A stretch of 40,720 bases of DNA from Staphylococcus cornubiensis (GTDB lineage Bacteria; Bacillota; Bacilli; Staphylococcales; Staphylococcaceae): NCBI RefSeq assembly GCF_900183575.1, contig NZ_FXUZ01000017.1, positions 1 to 40,720 of the forward strand, read 5' to 3'. Position 1 is the first letter of the stretch. The number at the start of each line of letters is the position of its first letter. The translations under genes and the position numbers were made by a program. The notes beneath the pieces were generated by a model. It was not told where the DNA came from and did not search any database. It was given only the letters and a program-made list of their open reading frames with translations. Below are positions 29,780 to 38,446 of this stretch, piece by piece.

Positions 29780-30489
29780 GATTTCACCTTCTTCCATATC
29801 AATTTCAAACCTTTTTTCACGTTTTTCTTAGTTAATCGCTTTTGATAATATGTCACACGATCGAGTTGACGAATGAACACTTCATATTCCAAATATTTCT
29901 TCTTATATTTCCACGCGCTACGTTTAAATTGATGTAACGTACGAAAAGCATATTGCATGCGTTGATGTGTATATAAATATTTGTCATAGAGTGCTTCATA
30001 ATCCCGATTTAACTTTATTAATTCTTGTTTTAAGCGCTTTTCGTTGACGACAGGCTTTGCTTTTTCATCTATCCAATTTTGCTTTAATTGAGACATTAAG
30101 CGTTGATTATGCGCTTTATCGAAAGGTATGATGTCCAAACCGAAATATTCAATTGTACATGTGCCACTTTTGAAATGATATAGATTCATTGTAAAACGGT
30201 TTTCTAAAGGTGTTAAAATCGCTAAAAATGTATCTTCTTTCATGTGAATGGTATGGAGCTTCACTTTAATCGTCACACTGTTAGAAACTTTCGCAAGTAC
30301 TTTTTCGTACAATATGATTTGTTGTTGATTCACATATTCATAAAAATGAAGTTCTAATGTATTCATTTGATGTATCATTTTTTCAAATTCATCTGCATAA
30401 AGCAACTCAGACGTGCGTCCTTTAAAATCAATATGCAATGTCGTTTCGTCGTTATTAAGGTGACGGGTCAAAAAATATTCATTTTGCAT
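29776..30489 (-). CDS. Unknown protein of the glycopolymer operon (237 residues)
   Basis: I do not recognise the family. Residues about 1-130 look beta-rich (TTLHIDFKG, TIKVKLHTIHM, CTIEYFGLDIIPF). Residues about 145-200 are helical and charged, likely coiled coil (RLKQELIKLNRDYEALYDKY). The C-terminus is very basic and aromatic (KKNVKKGLKLIWKKVKS), suggesting an amphipathic membrane-surface helix. There is no signal peptide. The architecture resembles the 187-residue product at 34557-35120. AGGGAGG precedes the ATG. It lies between another small unknown gene and a glycosyltransferase with which it shares an ATGA overlap, so an accessory role in polymer synthesis is likely (inference). Confidence 0.75.
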   Translation of the reverse strand: MQNEYFLTRHLNNDETTLHIDFKGRTSELLYADEFEKMIHQMNTLELHFYEYVNQQQIILYEKVLAKVSNSVTIKVKLHTIHMKEDTFLAILTPLENRFTMNLYHFKSGTCTIEYFGLDIIPFDKAHNQRLMSQLKQNWIDEKAKPVVNEKRLKQELIKLNRDYEALYDKYLYTHQRMQYAFRTLHQFKRSAWKYKKKYLEYEVFIRQLDRVTYYQKRLTKKNVKKGLKLIWKKVKS

Positions 30490-30504
30490 CCTACCATGCC
30501 TCCC

Positions 30505-30864
30505 TTAATAAACTTTGATTTGTTTTGTTTCTGAAACTTTTTGTTCATTGTTTTGCTGTACAAAAGCTTTTATTCGATATTTTCCAGGGTCTAATTGAAC
30601 TCGAAATACATTTTGATATTGGTACATCAATTTTTCAGTTGCCACTGCTTCACCCTTTTTGTAAATGTACAGTGCATATTTCATGTGCTCGCCTGAACTA
30701 CAAATAATAATGTCGATTTTCCCTTCCTCTTCTTGATGTGTCAAAATCTCATCAATTCTTAAAGTTGTAGGATTATGATCTAACAATTCTGCAGTTTCTA
30801 ACATAATATCTTCTAATTGTGACTCTAAATACTCATACGCACGTTTATAGTTCACGCTTTCCAT
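30505..30864 (-). CDS. Unknown small protein with a C-terminal beta-sandwich-like domain
   Basis: The product is 119 residues. Residues about 1-45 are helical and acidic (YLESQLEDIMLETAELL). Residues about 48-119 look like an Ig-like or Y_Y_Y-like strand array (KIDIIICSSGE, YALYIYKKGE, FRVQLDPGKYRIKAFVQ, TKQIKVY). No signal peptide or catalytic motif is seen. The ATG at 30864 is seven bases from GAGGTG and preferred over a GTG one codon earlier. It overlaps the preceding glycosyltransferase gene by 20 bases. Such beta domains in polysaccharide loci are often accessory or binding modules; the function here is unknown. Confidence 0.7.
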   Translation of the reverse strand: MESVNYKRAYEYLESQLEDIMLETAELLDHNPTTLRIDEILTHQEEEGKIDIIICSSGEHMKYALYIYKKGEAVATEKLMYQYQNVFRVQLDPGKYRIKAFVQQNNEQKVSETKQIKVY

Positions 30865-31993
30865 CACGCATCACCTCTATTTCTTTTTGTATCACAACAT
30901 CCGCCCCAGTTTTTTGTTGAATCATTGTCGCAGTATTTTCACTCATTTTTAAAAATATGTCAGGGTGTTGAATCAAATTATCAATATAGGCTGCCATCGT
31001 TTCAACATCATTGCGAGGGGCTAAAAACCCTGAAACCCCGTGTTCGATAAAGTCAGGTATGCCACCAATCGCATTTGAAACTGGGACTAATCCTGAACTC
31101 ATCGCTTCATTTAATGACACACCTTGAGAATCATGGCGAGTTGGCCCTAAATAAATGCCGTGTTGCTGATGTATGTCAGTAATTTCATGTTGTGGCACAA
31201 ATTGACGATGAAGATGGACATTCGCATACTTTTGTAGCGGTGCGGTTAATTCTTCAAACAACGGGCCATCTCCATAAATTGAAAATGTAAGTTGCTTAAA
31301 GTATCGCTGTTTCGCCAATAACTGAATCACTTTAACGGTTAAGTCATTCGCATAGTTTTTTGCAGTGAACGGTCGAATCGTTAAAATATGGAATCGATCC
31401 TCTCGCTGTTTGGCATGGTATGGAAAAATATCTGCGTCAACAATATTCGGAATAATGATGTAACGTTCAGGCTCTACACCTACAAATGGATCTACATACA
31501 AAGCTTTAAAGCGTTCCGATACATACACGAACTGAATATCGAGATCTCGTCGTGTCATTAAATTTTTCAAAAATGATTGTTGGTAGGTATAATGTTCATC
31601 CTTTTTACGTAATTGGTTCTTTAACGCTGTCGCTGAAGACAAAAAGTTATAATAGCGTGTATACCATGCTTCAGCTTCAAAACCATGTAACCACACAACA
31701 ATGGGCGGTTTTGTGGTTAAACGTTCTACAGCGCGAAACATTTTATAATTGATAAAGTGAAACAATAACTTGTCATATTGATGAAATTGAAGGTGATTAT
31801 AAAGTTGTGCTTCGTCCATATACATCACTTTAACACCGTCATAATACGTATCGCGTTTAATTTTCGTGGTAAACACCACAACCGTCACGTCTAATTGATA
31901 TTGTTGATAGCCTTTTACCCGACGATGTAAAAAGCCATTAGCATAGATTTTATCTTTGCTCGGATAGGTGTTCGTAATCAATAGGTAACTCAT
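30845..31993 (-). CDS. Glycosyltransferase family 4
   Basis: The 382-residue GT-B protein starts MSYLLITNTYPSKDKIYANGF. The C-terminal half shows FSIYGDGPLFEEL and the donor-binding region with the EX7E-like pattern (GVSLNEAMSSGLVPVSNAIG, then GIPDFIEHGVSGFLAP). It should act on the inner membrane face adding a sugar to a lipid-linked or protein-bound acceptor. Sugar specificity is unknown. It starts by a four-base overlap (ATGA) with the upstream gene, preceded by AAAGGTGAAATC, almost the same junction as at 29776-29790. Confidence 0.88.
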   Translation of the reverse strand: MSYLLITNTYPSKDKIYANGFLHRRVKGYQQYQLDVTVVVFTTKIKRDTYYDGVKVMYMDEAQLYNHLQFHQYDKLLFHFINYKMFRAVERLTTKPPIVVWLHGFEAEAWYTRYYNFLSSATALKNQLRKKDEHYTYQQSFLKNLMTRRDLDIQFVYVSERFKALYVDPFVGVEPERYIIIPNIVDADIFPYHAKQREDRFHILTIRPFTAKNYANDLTVKVIQLLAKQRYFKQLTFSIYGDGPLFEELTAPLQKYANVHLHRQFVPQHEITDIHQQHGIYLGPTRHDSQGVSLNEAMSSGLVPVSNAIGGIPDFIEHGVSGFLAPRNDVETMAAYIDNLIQHPDIFLKMSENTATMIQQKTGADVVIQKEIEVMRDGKREL

Positions 31994-34557
31994 GATTTCA
32001 CCTTTCTTTTTAATTGATCTATTTCTTGTAACAGTGCCGCATCATGGGGGCGTTCATATGGTTCATAACTTTCAACAATTTTTAAAAACGCACGAATTGT
32101 GTCATCATCTTGCATTGTTGAACGTTTGAGTCTTGCCATATACCAGTGACGCATATAATAATTGAAGCGATATGTCATATAAGTCGATAAATAACCATAT
32201 CGTTTTAAAAAACGTATTTTTTCAGTCTCTAAACGTGCATATTTTTCAAAAAAACTTGCTGTAATATGATTAGTCATAGAATTTGTGATTGCAGCGTAAT
32301 AGACATGCACATTATGATTGACTACTTTTACCGCGCGTGCATGGTGTATTAAAGTTAAAAAGAATAAGGAGTCTTGACCTAATGCACCCGGCACCATCGT
32401 AATATTGTGCTTTTGTAGTAACGCTTTTCTCGTAATTAAAGCTTGAATACTTGCTGTTTTTAACTTCATCTGATGTAAGAGTTGTCGTGTATCTGTCGTT
32501 ACGTCTCCATGTACTGTCGCAACAAAAGCATCATAATAACGATGGACTTGTGTTTTTTCATGATCAGCTTTAATCATATTACCGACAGCCACATCAATTT
32601 CAGGATGTGTCAACATTTCAGAGAGAAGCACCTCTATCCCCCGGCCGACCCATTCATTATCAGGATCTAAAAATGTCACTAATGCTGCCTTTGCGTGTTC
32701 AATACCAACATTACGAGGTGTAGAAGCACTACCTGAAGCTTCAGGTAAGCGAATCGACTGAATATTGTCGTACCATTGACTGTACATCTTAATCATATGG
32801 CGCGTGTAATCATCCGTTGAACCATCATCGACAAGAATGACGTCCAGTTTTGGAAATAAAGCATTACTGATAATAGAGCGCAAACATTTATGTTCTAAAT
32901 GCGTGCCATTATTGTGTACAGGTACAATGACACTCAATTGTGGCGACGCTTCAATCGGAACTATGTGATGAGGTCTATCATTCACAAATGTTAAATCTAA
33001 CGCAAAACCTTTTTGTTTGTCAGATGCGTCACGACGAAATACTGTTAATTCACGTGCTTCAAAATTTTCCACATAGCGATAACCTTCTGCCATTTTAGTG
33101 ATAAAGTCACAATTCGTGTACATTGTTGCCGCTAACATATCATCCAAATATTCAGGTGCATAATCATACGTCGATGAAAAGTACGTATAATAATGTGTGT
33201 CGACTTTATCTAATTGCGTCACAACTTTTTTATGCGCATACGTTTGCGATTCGAACATCTCACGCGCGCGTGCATCATCAGAGGCAATGATAACACTCAC
33301 ACTTGGCGGGGTTATTTCTGCTATTGACTTTCCGATAAATTGCGCGATTTCATTGAGCCATTGCACATGTGTCGCAGAAAACATCATCTGATGAATGCCT
33401 ATCGAACGCGCACGATTGATGATTGTCATATCTAGATTTTTCATTTTAGCCATATCATCAGGTTCAAAAATGATTTGCACTTGAGGGAAAATCGTATTAA
33501 CAAACGTGTTATAGTTCGAAATTAACATACTCCCCATCGCTTGTTGTTCGAAAATGCGATTGGCACACATGCTACGTGAATATTTAATCGTGTTGACATT
33601 CACCACAAAAGCATAGGTACGATACATTGTCATTGTATGCGGATGTGTCAATGGTGCTGCGATATAGGGTAAATAACGTGACGGATATTGATATTTTGTT
33701 TTTTCTAGCCACAAATTGCGATCATAAATCGTCAAGTCCCACCCGTTTTCTAAAGCTCCGTCAAACATATGCATCATGTCCTTCGATCGCTCTGAATATT
33801 TATTAAGCCATGAACCTGCAAAGACGACATGACGATCATCCATTTTTCTGTCAGTGCCTATCGGATGATGGAATATGGGATTAATAGGAAAAGATGTAGA
33901 GGTAACACGTTGATGTCCTAGCAGCGCGCTATATTTCTCGACATAGTCTACCTCTGTCGTCATCACATAGTCCGCAAGTTGTGCATGTGTTTTGAAAACA
34001 TCAAAGTTCACAGGGTCTTCTTTGTTAAAAAATACGACCGGAATCTGTCGACTACGCAAGTCTGTAATCAACGCTTTTAACTCAAGAAATTTTGAACTGT
34101 GTGGATTCGTATTGCCTTCCCAATAGCCATCAATACCACGCCAAGTTGATGCAATAATAACAAAATCATAATCTAAGTTACGATGCTGCTCATTGATATA
34201 ATAAAGATGACACGACCCTTTTAACGCATCATATAAAAACGTATCTGCGACAAGCCCCACTGTGAAATCCAACCGTTTCGTTGTTTCAGCTACATCCACT
34301 TGTTGTTGAAGTGCTTCAAAATCGTCATTGTGGTCACCACGCCCAACTTGATGATAGGCTTTCAAATAATCGACAAACGGTTTTAAATATGATGTTTGAC
34401 TTATTTCGAAATACGCTTTGCTCGGTTCCGTATCTAGCATTTCTGCTAACCGTTCTAAAGGTGCCGTTTCTGAAGCTTCATCCGGAATCTCCTCTCTCGT
34501 CATTTGAAATGGCTTAGGAGTTCCAAATAATAAATATTTGATTGCTTTGAAATTCAT
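31990..34557 (-). CDS. Two-domain glycosyltransferase: CgeB-like plus GT2
   Basis: The 855-residue protein joins two enzyme-like parts. Residues about 75-420 resemble the CgeB / DUF3880-type GT-B domain (GLVADTFLYDALKG, VVFFNKEDPVNFDVF, VVFAGSWLNKYSERS, NRIFEQQAMGSMLISN). From about 545 a GT-A family 2 domain starts: LSVIVPVHNNG, VDDGSTD (576-582), GSASTPRNVGIEHA, and the metal-binding DPDNE (631-635). The tail from about 760 is basic and aromatic. The GT2 part recalls teichoic acid glycosyltransferases such as TarS (from memory). Two active centres would suit adding alternating sugars. The ATG at 34557 overlaps the preceding stop (TAATG), with GGGAG eight bases before it. Confidence 0.82.
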   Translation of the reverse strand: MNFKAIKYLLFGTPKPFQMTREEIPDEASETAPLERLAEMLDTEPSKAYFEISQTSYLKPFVDYLKAYHQVGRGDHNDDFEALQQQVDVAETTKRLDFTVGLVADTFLYDALKGSCHLYYINEQHRNLDYDFVIIASTWRGIDGYWEGNTNPHSSKFLELKALITDLRSRQIPVVFFNKEDPVNFDVFKTHAQLADYVMTTEVDYVEKYSALLGHQRVTSTSFPINPIFHHPIGTDRKMDDRHVVFAGSWLNKYSERSKDMMHMFDGALENGWDLTIYDRNLWLEKTKYQYPSRYLPYIAAPLTHPHTMTMYRTYAFVVNVNTIKYSRSMCANRIFEQQAMGSMLISNYNTFVNTIFPQVQIIFEPDDMAKMKNLDMTIINRARSIGIHQMMFSATHVQWLNEIAQFIGKSIAEITPPSVSVIIASDDARAREMFESQTYAHKKVVTQLDKVDTHYYTYFSSTYDYAPEYLDDMLAATMYTNCDFITKMAEGYRYVENFEARELTVFRRDASDKQKGFALDLTFVNDRPHHIVPIEASPQLSVIVPVHNNGTHLEHKCLRSIISNALFPKLDVILVDDGSTDDYTRHMIKMYSQWYDNIQSIRLPEASGSASTPRNVGIEHAKAALVTFLDPDNEWVGRGIEVLLSEMLTHPEIDVAVGNMIKADHEKTQVHRYYDAFVATVHGDVTTDTRQLLHQMKLKTASIQALITRKALLQKHNITMVPGALGQDSLFFLTLIHHARAVKVVNHNVHVYYAAITNSMTNHITASFFEKYARLETEKIRFLKRYGYLSTYMTYRFNYYMRHWYMARLKRSTMQDDDTIRAFLKIVESYEPYERPHDAALLQEIDQLKRKVKS

Positions 34558-35120
34558 TAACGTCGCTCCCATAACTTAATTTGAATCTTGCCTAATTTAG
34601 ATTGTCGCAGCTTTAAATAACGTGTTTTTAAAGTATCTCGCTGTTCGACAAGTCGTGCAATAAAATGACGTTTTTCTATCGTATCGCCGAGTACTTTTTG
34701 TAGGATCAATCGTTGCGCTCTTTGATGACGTGAATCTAACACTTTTAAATGTTGTGCAATAAGTGCCCAACTCTTTTGACATGGGCTCTCTCGTTGATGA
34801 CCATCACTCAAGTTTATGATGTTCCACTTGCTATCAAAATAAGCGAGTTCTACCAAATGACGTTCTTCAACAAATTGCACAAATAGGAGGAGTTGCACTT
34901 CTTTCTTATAAACAAAATAAAGCTTGTCCTTGATTTGAATCGCTAATTGACCTCCGTGCGATAATTCATATTTTACTTCGCATATTTGAAGATGACTTGT
35001 ATCCAACTGAATGCTGTTTTCACATGCTTCATCTTCATAAACTCGAGTTGTTTTGAGCACTTGCACATATGCGCCAGTGTAGGATGTCTCAAATAAAAAG
35101 TGCATCATCTCTGTATCCAT
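34557..35120 (-). CDS. Unknown protein of the glycopolymer operon (187 residues)
   Basis: I do not recognise the family. Residues about 5-115 look beta-rich (GAYVQVLKTTRVYEDE, LAIQIKDKLYFVYKKEVQ, LVELAYFDSKWNIINLSDG). The rest is helical and basic, ending in RYLKLRQSKLGKIQIKLWERR, a tail of the kind seen at the ends of some wall-polymer glycosyltransferases. There is no signal peptide. An AGGGGTG box overlaps the stop of the preceding GT4 gene and the next gene starts within its own stop, so it is tightly coupled to both glycosyltransferases. Accessory or scaffold role is an inference. Confidence 0.75.
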   Translation of the reverse strand: MDTEMMHFLFETSYTGAYVQVLKTTRVYEDEACENSIQLDTSHLQICEVKYELSHGGQLAIQIKDKLYFVYKKEVQLLLFVQFVEERHLVELAYFDSKWNIINLSDGHQRESPCQKSWALIAQHLKVLDSRHQRAQRLILQKVLGDTIEKRHFIARLVEQRDTLKTRYLKLRQSKLGKIQIKLWERR

Positions 35121-36314
35121 CTATTCACCCCTTAATCGTTCAATCAATCGTACTATGTTTTTCTCCCACATAAATGCTTCATCTCTTAATTGCTCAGTGT
35201 GCTTTATTGTTTGAGCATATGCTGTAGTGTCAAGTTTAAGTTGTTTAATATAGTCAATCATCTCATCAGTTGATGCGTTTTCTTTTGAATAACCGACTTG
35301 ATATTGTTCAATCATCTGACTCACTGTAGCACCTAAATTGCTTACAACCGGCGTCCCTGAACAAATACTATCAATGACTTTACCCGGCATCACATTCATA
35401 AAAGTAGTCGCTGGTTTCAAAATAGATAATGAGACATGATGCTCCGATACAGTTTGTAAACATCGGGTGCGTTTCATCGGTGGTACGAGATGAACAAAAT
35501 GCAGTGCCTCACTTTTCACGGCCCTTCGAAATTCATCCGCATGTACACCGTAAATCATTACCGTAAAATGAATATGCGCTTCATTAAGTCTCCTCGCAAT
35601 TTCAATGAGTTGCTTTACATTTTGCGCATAACCTAAGTTGCCACTATAAATGACAGAAAAAGTATCCCGTTTAGCTAACTGCTGAATTTCATCTTCTGTA
35701 AATGCATTGGGTAAATAAAGAAATGGTTTGTCCTCACCAATCATCGCCTGAATATGCTTTTCAAAATACGGATTATTTACGATAATTTCATCAGCATTTT
35801 GATACATTTTCTTTTCTAACAACTTCAAAATAGGTAATGAAAATTTCAGTTTTATTTTACCTATATCTAAAAAACTATCTGGCCATAGATCTCTAATTTC
35901 TAAAAAATACTTTGCTTTATGCGTGCTTTTAAAAAACAATGTCGACCATGCTAAAAAGATGTTCGGACTGGTGACTAAAATATTGTCGAACACCTTCATA
36001 TGTTTTAAATAAAATTTCACCTTAATCATCAGTTCTATATAGTACAGCAAACGATACAATAAATTTGGATGCTGCTTATCAAACTTCATTTGAATACGAT
36101 GAATTTGTGTCCCTTCCAATGCATTTAATGTATCGCTATCAAAATAACTTCGGTCCTTAAATAGCGCCTTGTTAGGATAGGAAGGCTCAGTTGTTAACAT
36201 GACAGGCGCATAGCCTTGTTGATGAAGTTGTTCAAAAAGCTTTTTCATCCGATTAGCAGCTGAGCCTAATTCAGGGTAAAAATTTTGACTGATAATTAAT
36301 ATTTTCCTTTTCAT
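35121..36314 (-). CDS. Glycosyltransferase family 4, WbuB-like
   Basis: The 397-residue protein begins KILIISQNFYPELGSAANRM and has the ILVTSPNIFLAW and FLEIRDLWPDSFLDIG segments typical of WbuB-type enzymes. The donor half has VIYSGNLGYAQNVKQLIEIA and VMPGKVIDSICSGTPVVSNLG. WbuB relatives often transfer an N-acetylated deoxyhexosamine, but specificity cannot be read here. It follows the TagG-like gene by 20 bases and abuts the 187-residue unknown. Confidence 0.88.
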   Translation of the reverse strand: MKRKILIISQNFYPELGSAANRMKKLFEQLHQQGYAPVMLTTEPSYPNKALFKDRSYFDSDTLNALEGTQIHRIQMKFDKQHPNLLYRLLYYIELMIKVKFYLKHMKVFDNILVTSPNIFLAWSTLFFKSTHKAKYFLEIRDLWPDSFLDIGKIKLKFSLPILKLLEKKMYQNADEIIVNNPYFEKHIQAMIGEDKPFLYLPNAFTEDEIQQLAKRDTFSVIYSGNLGYAQNVKQLIEIARRLNEAHIHFTVMIYGVHADEFRRAVKSEALHFVHLVPPMKRTRCLQTVSEHHVSLSILKPATTFMNVMPGKVIDSICSGTPVVSNLGATVSQMIEQYQVGYSKENASTDEMIDYIKQLKLDTTAYAQTIKHTEQLRDEAFMWEKNIVRLIERLRGE

Positions 36315-36334
36315 ACAAACCCCTCTTCTGTCAT

Positions 36335-37147
36335 TTATAGAAAATCAAGTAAACGGTCCTTAAATCTTTGGTGAACCAATGCGCCTAAAATAAGGACGAA
36401 AAGTGTAAACATCCAATAATAGAAATGATCTGTCCATGCTCCGTAAATGACTGGATATTGATGCACAAAAGCACTACGATACACTTCTACTAAATAAGTA
36501 AAGGGATTCAGTCGGGTGATGGTTTGTAGAATCGGTTGTGCTGAATTCAATCCCCAAAAAATGGGTGTCATAAAAAAACCGAGACGTAATACATTTTGTA
36601 GAATATTTTTCGTATCTCTTACAACAATGACGAGTGAACTCATGAGTAAAGAGATACCGAAAATTGCTGGAAAAGCTGCTACAATAAAGTAAATAAAGAT
36701 AAAGTATTTCCAAAGCATGACTTCTCCATTGATAAGTGAAACAACAAATAAAATACTCGTCATAAATATTAAGTTAAACAATGTGTTTGTAAATGAAATC
36801 GAGAGCAATACAGATGACGGGAATTTCATCTTCGTGACTAACCCTAAGTTCGCTTGAATTGCATTGGCTCCTGAATTAATACTTTGTGAAATGAAAAGCC
36901 ACGGGAATAGCCCAGAAATTAAATGTATGATGAAGGGGACACCATCTACTAAACGGTCGCCCCCTCCTCTTAGACCTAAGCCAAATATTAAATAGTAGAC
37001 CCCGACTTGCATCATTGGTTGCAAAATATTCCAAAAGACTCCGAGATAATGATTGGAATATTGACTTTTCATATTGTATATTGCAAGTTGTAAAATTTTA
37101 GACCAGTTATCAGACTGTTCTTTCAAAAGCAGATATAAAATTTTCAC
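36335..37147 (-). CDS. TagG-like ABC permease for polysaccharide export
   Basis: The 270-residue membrane protein has six hydrophobic segments and the ABC-2 polysaccharide permease pattern: NHYLGVFWNILQPMMQVGVYYLIFG... near residue 32, KMKFPSSVL-like coupling region near 106 and VIVVRDTKNILQNVLRLGFFMTPIFW near 170. It ends in RFKDRLLDFL, much like the RDQFADFL end of S. aureus TagG (from memory). With the TagH-like ATPase it should flip a lipid-linked polymer outward. It sits 18 bases after the UDP-sugar dehydrogenase gene. Confidence 0.9.
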   Translation of the reverse strand: MKILYLLLKEQSDNWSKILQLAIYNMKSQYSNHYLGVFWNILQPMMQVGVYYLIFGLGLRGGGDRLVDGVPFIIHLISGLFPWLFISQSINSGANAIQANLGLVTKMKFPSSVLLSISFTNTLFNLIFMTSILFVVSLINGEVMLWKYFIFIYFIVAAFPAIFGISLLMSSLVIVVRDTKNILQNVLRLGFFMTPIFWGLNSAQPILQTITRLNPFTYLVEVYRSAFVHQYPVIYGAWTDHFYYWMFTLFVLILGALVHQRFKDRLLDFL

Positions 37148-37165
37148 GCTTAAAACCTACTATCT

Positions 37166-38446
37166 TTATAGAGTATTTACCGGTGTGTGATACGTATACA
37201 GATTGCCGTAATTGTAATAATCTACCTCCTCAAACGTGTCTGTCATGACATTTTTAGTGTCAAAAATAATCCGATGTTTCATATTTTTGAAATGTTGGTC
37301 TCTTAATGTTTTAAATTCAGAGTGATCACTTAACACTAATACGAGCGAAGACCCTTCAACTGCTTTTTCCATATCTTTTTCAACAAAATCTAATTTCACA
37401 TGTGGATCATATGCAACGACATCGACATGAAGCTTTTCACGTAATAACTCATAAATATCGAATGCAGGTGATTCACGAATATCATCAACGTCACCTTTAT
37501 AAGTTAAGCCAAACACAGTGACCTTTTCTGCAGTCAATTCACTTAAAATTTGTTTCACCTTTTCTACTACAAACATTGGCATAGAACGATTAATTTTCCG
37601 TCCTGTTTGAATGAGAGGCGAATGTTCAGGATCTTTCGCAATAATGAAATAAGGATCTACCGCAAGACAGTGGCCTCCAACACCAGGTCCTGGATGGTGA
37701 ATATTCACACGTGGATGTTTATTCGCCATTTCAATCACATCTAATACGTTAATGTTCAAATGATCACTAATTTTCGCAATTTCATTAGCCAGTGCGATAT
37801 TTAAATCACGATACGTATTTTCCATTAATTTACTCATTTCAGCGGTACGCGCATTCGTCTCAATCATTTCACCTTTGACGAAGGTGCTATAAACTTTTTT
37901 GCCCGCTTCCACACATGCAGGCGTCACCCCACCGATAATACGGTTGTTGTACACAAGCTCTTCTAAAATTTTTCCAGGTAGCACACGTTCAGGACAGTGC
38001 ACTAAATATAAATCTTCACCAATCATATAGCCCTGACTTTCAAGATAAGGCTTCACATGGTCGTCAATCGTACGAGGTGCAATAGTCGACTCAACGATGA
38101 CAGTGTTGCCTTTCTTTAAATAAGGTACAATGCTTTCAGTCGCTTGCATCACAATAGAAATATCACAAGATTCGTATTGATCATCATTATTCGGTGTCGG
38201 CACTGCAATAATAAATGCATCTGCCTCTCTCGGCGTTAACGATGCTTTAAAGTTCCCTGACTCAAGCACTTCTTCAAATGCTTCTTGCAATCCTGGCTCT
38301 TCAATATGAATTTGGCCATGATTCAAACTTTCTACGGCTTCAATGTTTACATCCACGCCTAAAACATCGACACCGTGTTTTGCAAACATAATCGATGTGG
38401 GTAATCCGATATAACCTAATCCAACAGTTGTGAGTTTCACTTTCAT
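37166..38446 (-). CDS. wecC: UDP-N-acetyl-D-mannosamine dehydrogenase
   Basis: This enzyme oxidises UDP-ManNAc twice with NAD to UDP-ManNAcA, a precursor of acidic surface polymers. The 426-residue protein has the GLGYIG NAD loop (9-14), VPTPNN near 87, the ESTIAPRT segment, and the catalytic Cys260 in PGPGVGGHCLAVDPYF. That last pattern fits the WecC/CapO subgroup better than UDP-glucose dehydrogenase. A slightly earlier ATG (38461) lacks a ribosome binding site; GGAAGAAAGG precedes 38446. It is the first gene of the - strand block. No UDP-GlcNAc 2-epimerase gene is present here, so UDP-ManNAc must come from elsewhere. The sequence upstream is AT-rich, with a possible TATACT at 38546-38551. 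Confidence 0.87.
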   Translation of the reverse strand: MKVKLTTVGLGYIGLPTSIMFAKHGVDVLGVDVNIEAVESLNHGQIHIEEPGLQEAFEEVLESGNFKASLTPREADAFIIAVPTPNNDDQYESCDISIVMQATESIVPYLKKGNTVIVESTIAPRTIDDHVKPYLESQGYMIGEDLYLVHCPERVLPGKILEELVYNNRIIGGVTPACVEAGKKVYSTFVKGEMIETNARTAEMSKLMENTYRDLNIALANEIAKISDHLNINVLDVIEMANKHPRVNIHHPGPGVGGHCLAVDPYFIIAKDPEHSPLIQTGRKINRSMPMFVVEKVKQILSELTAEKVTVFGLTYKGDVDDIRESPAFDIYELLREKLHVDVVAYDPHVKLDFVEKDMEKAVEGSSLVLVLSDHSEFKTLRDQHFKNMKHRIIFDTKNVMTDTFEEVDYYNYGNLYTYHTPVNTL

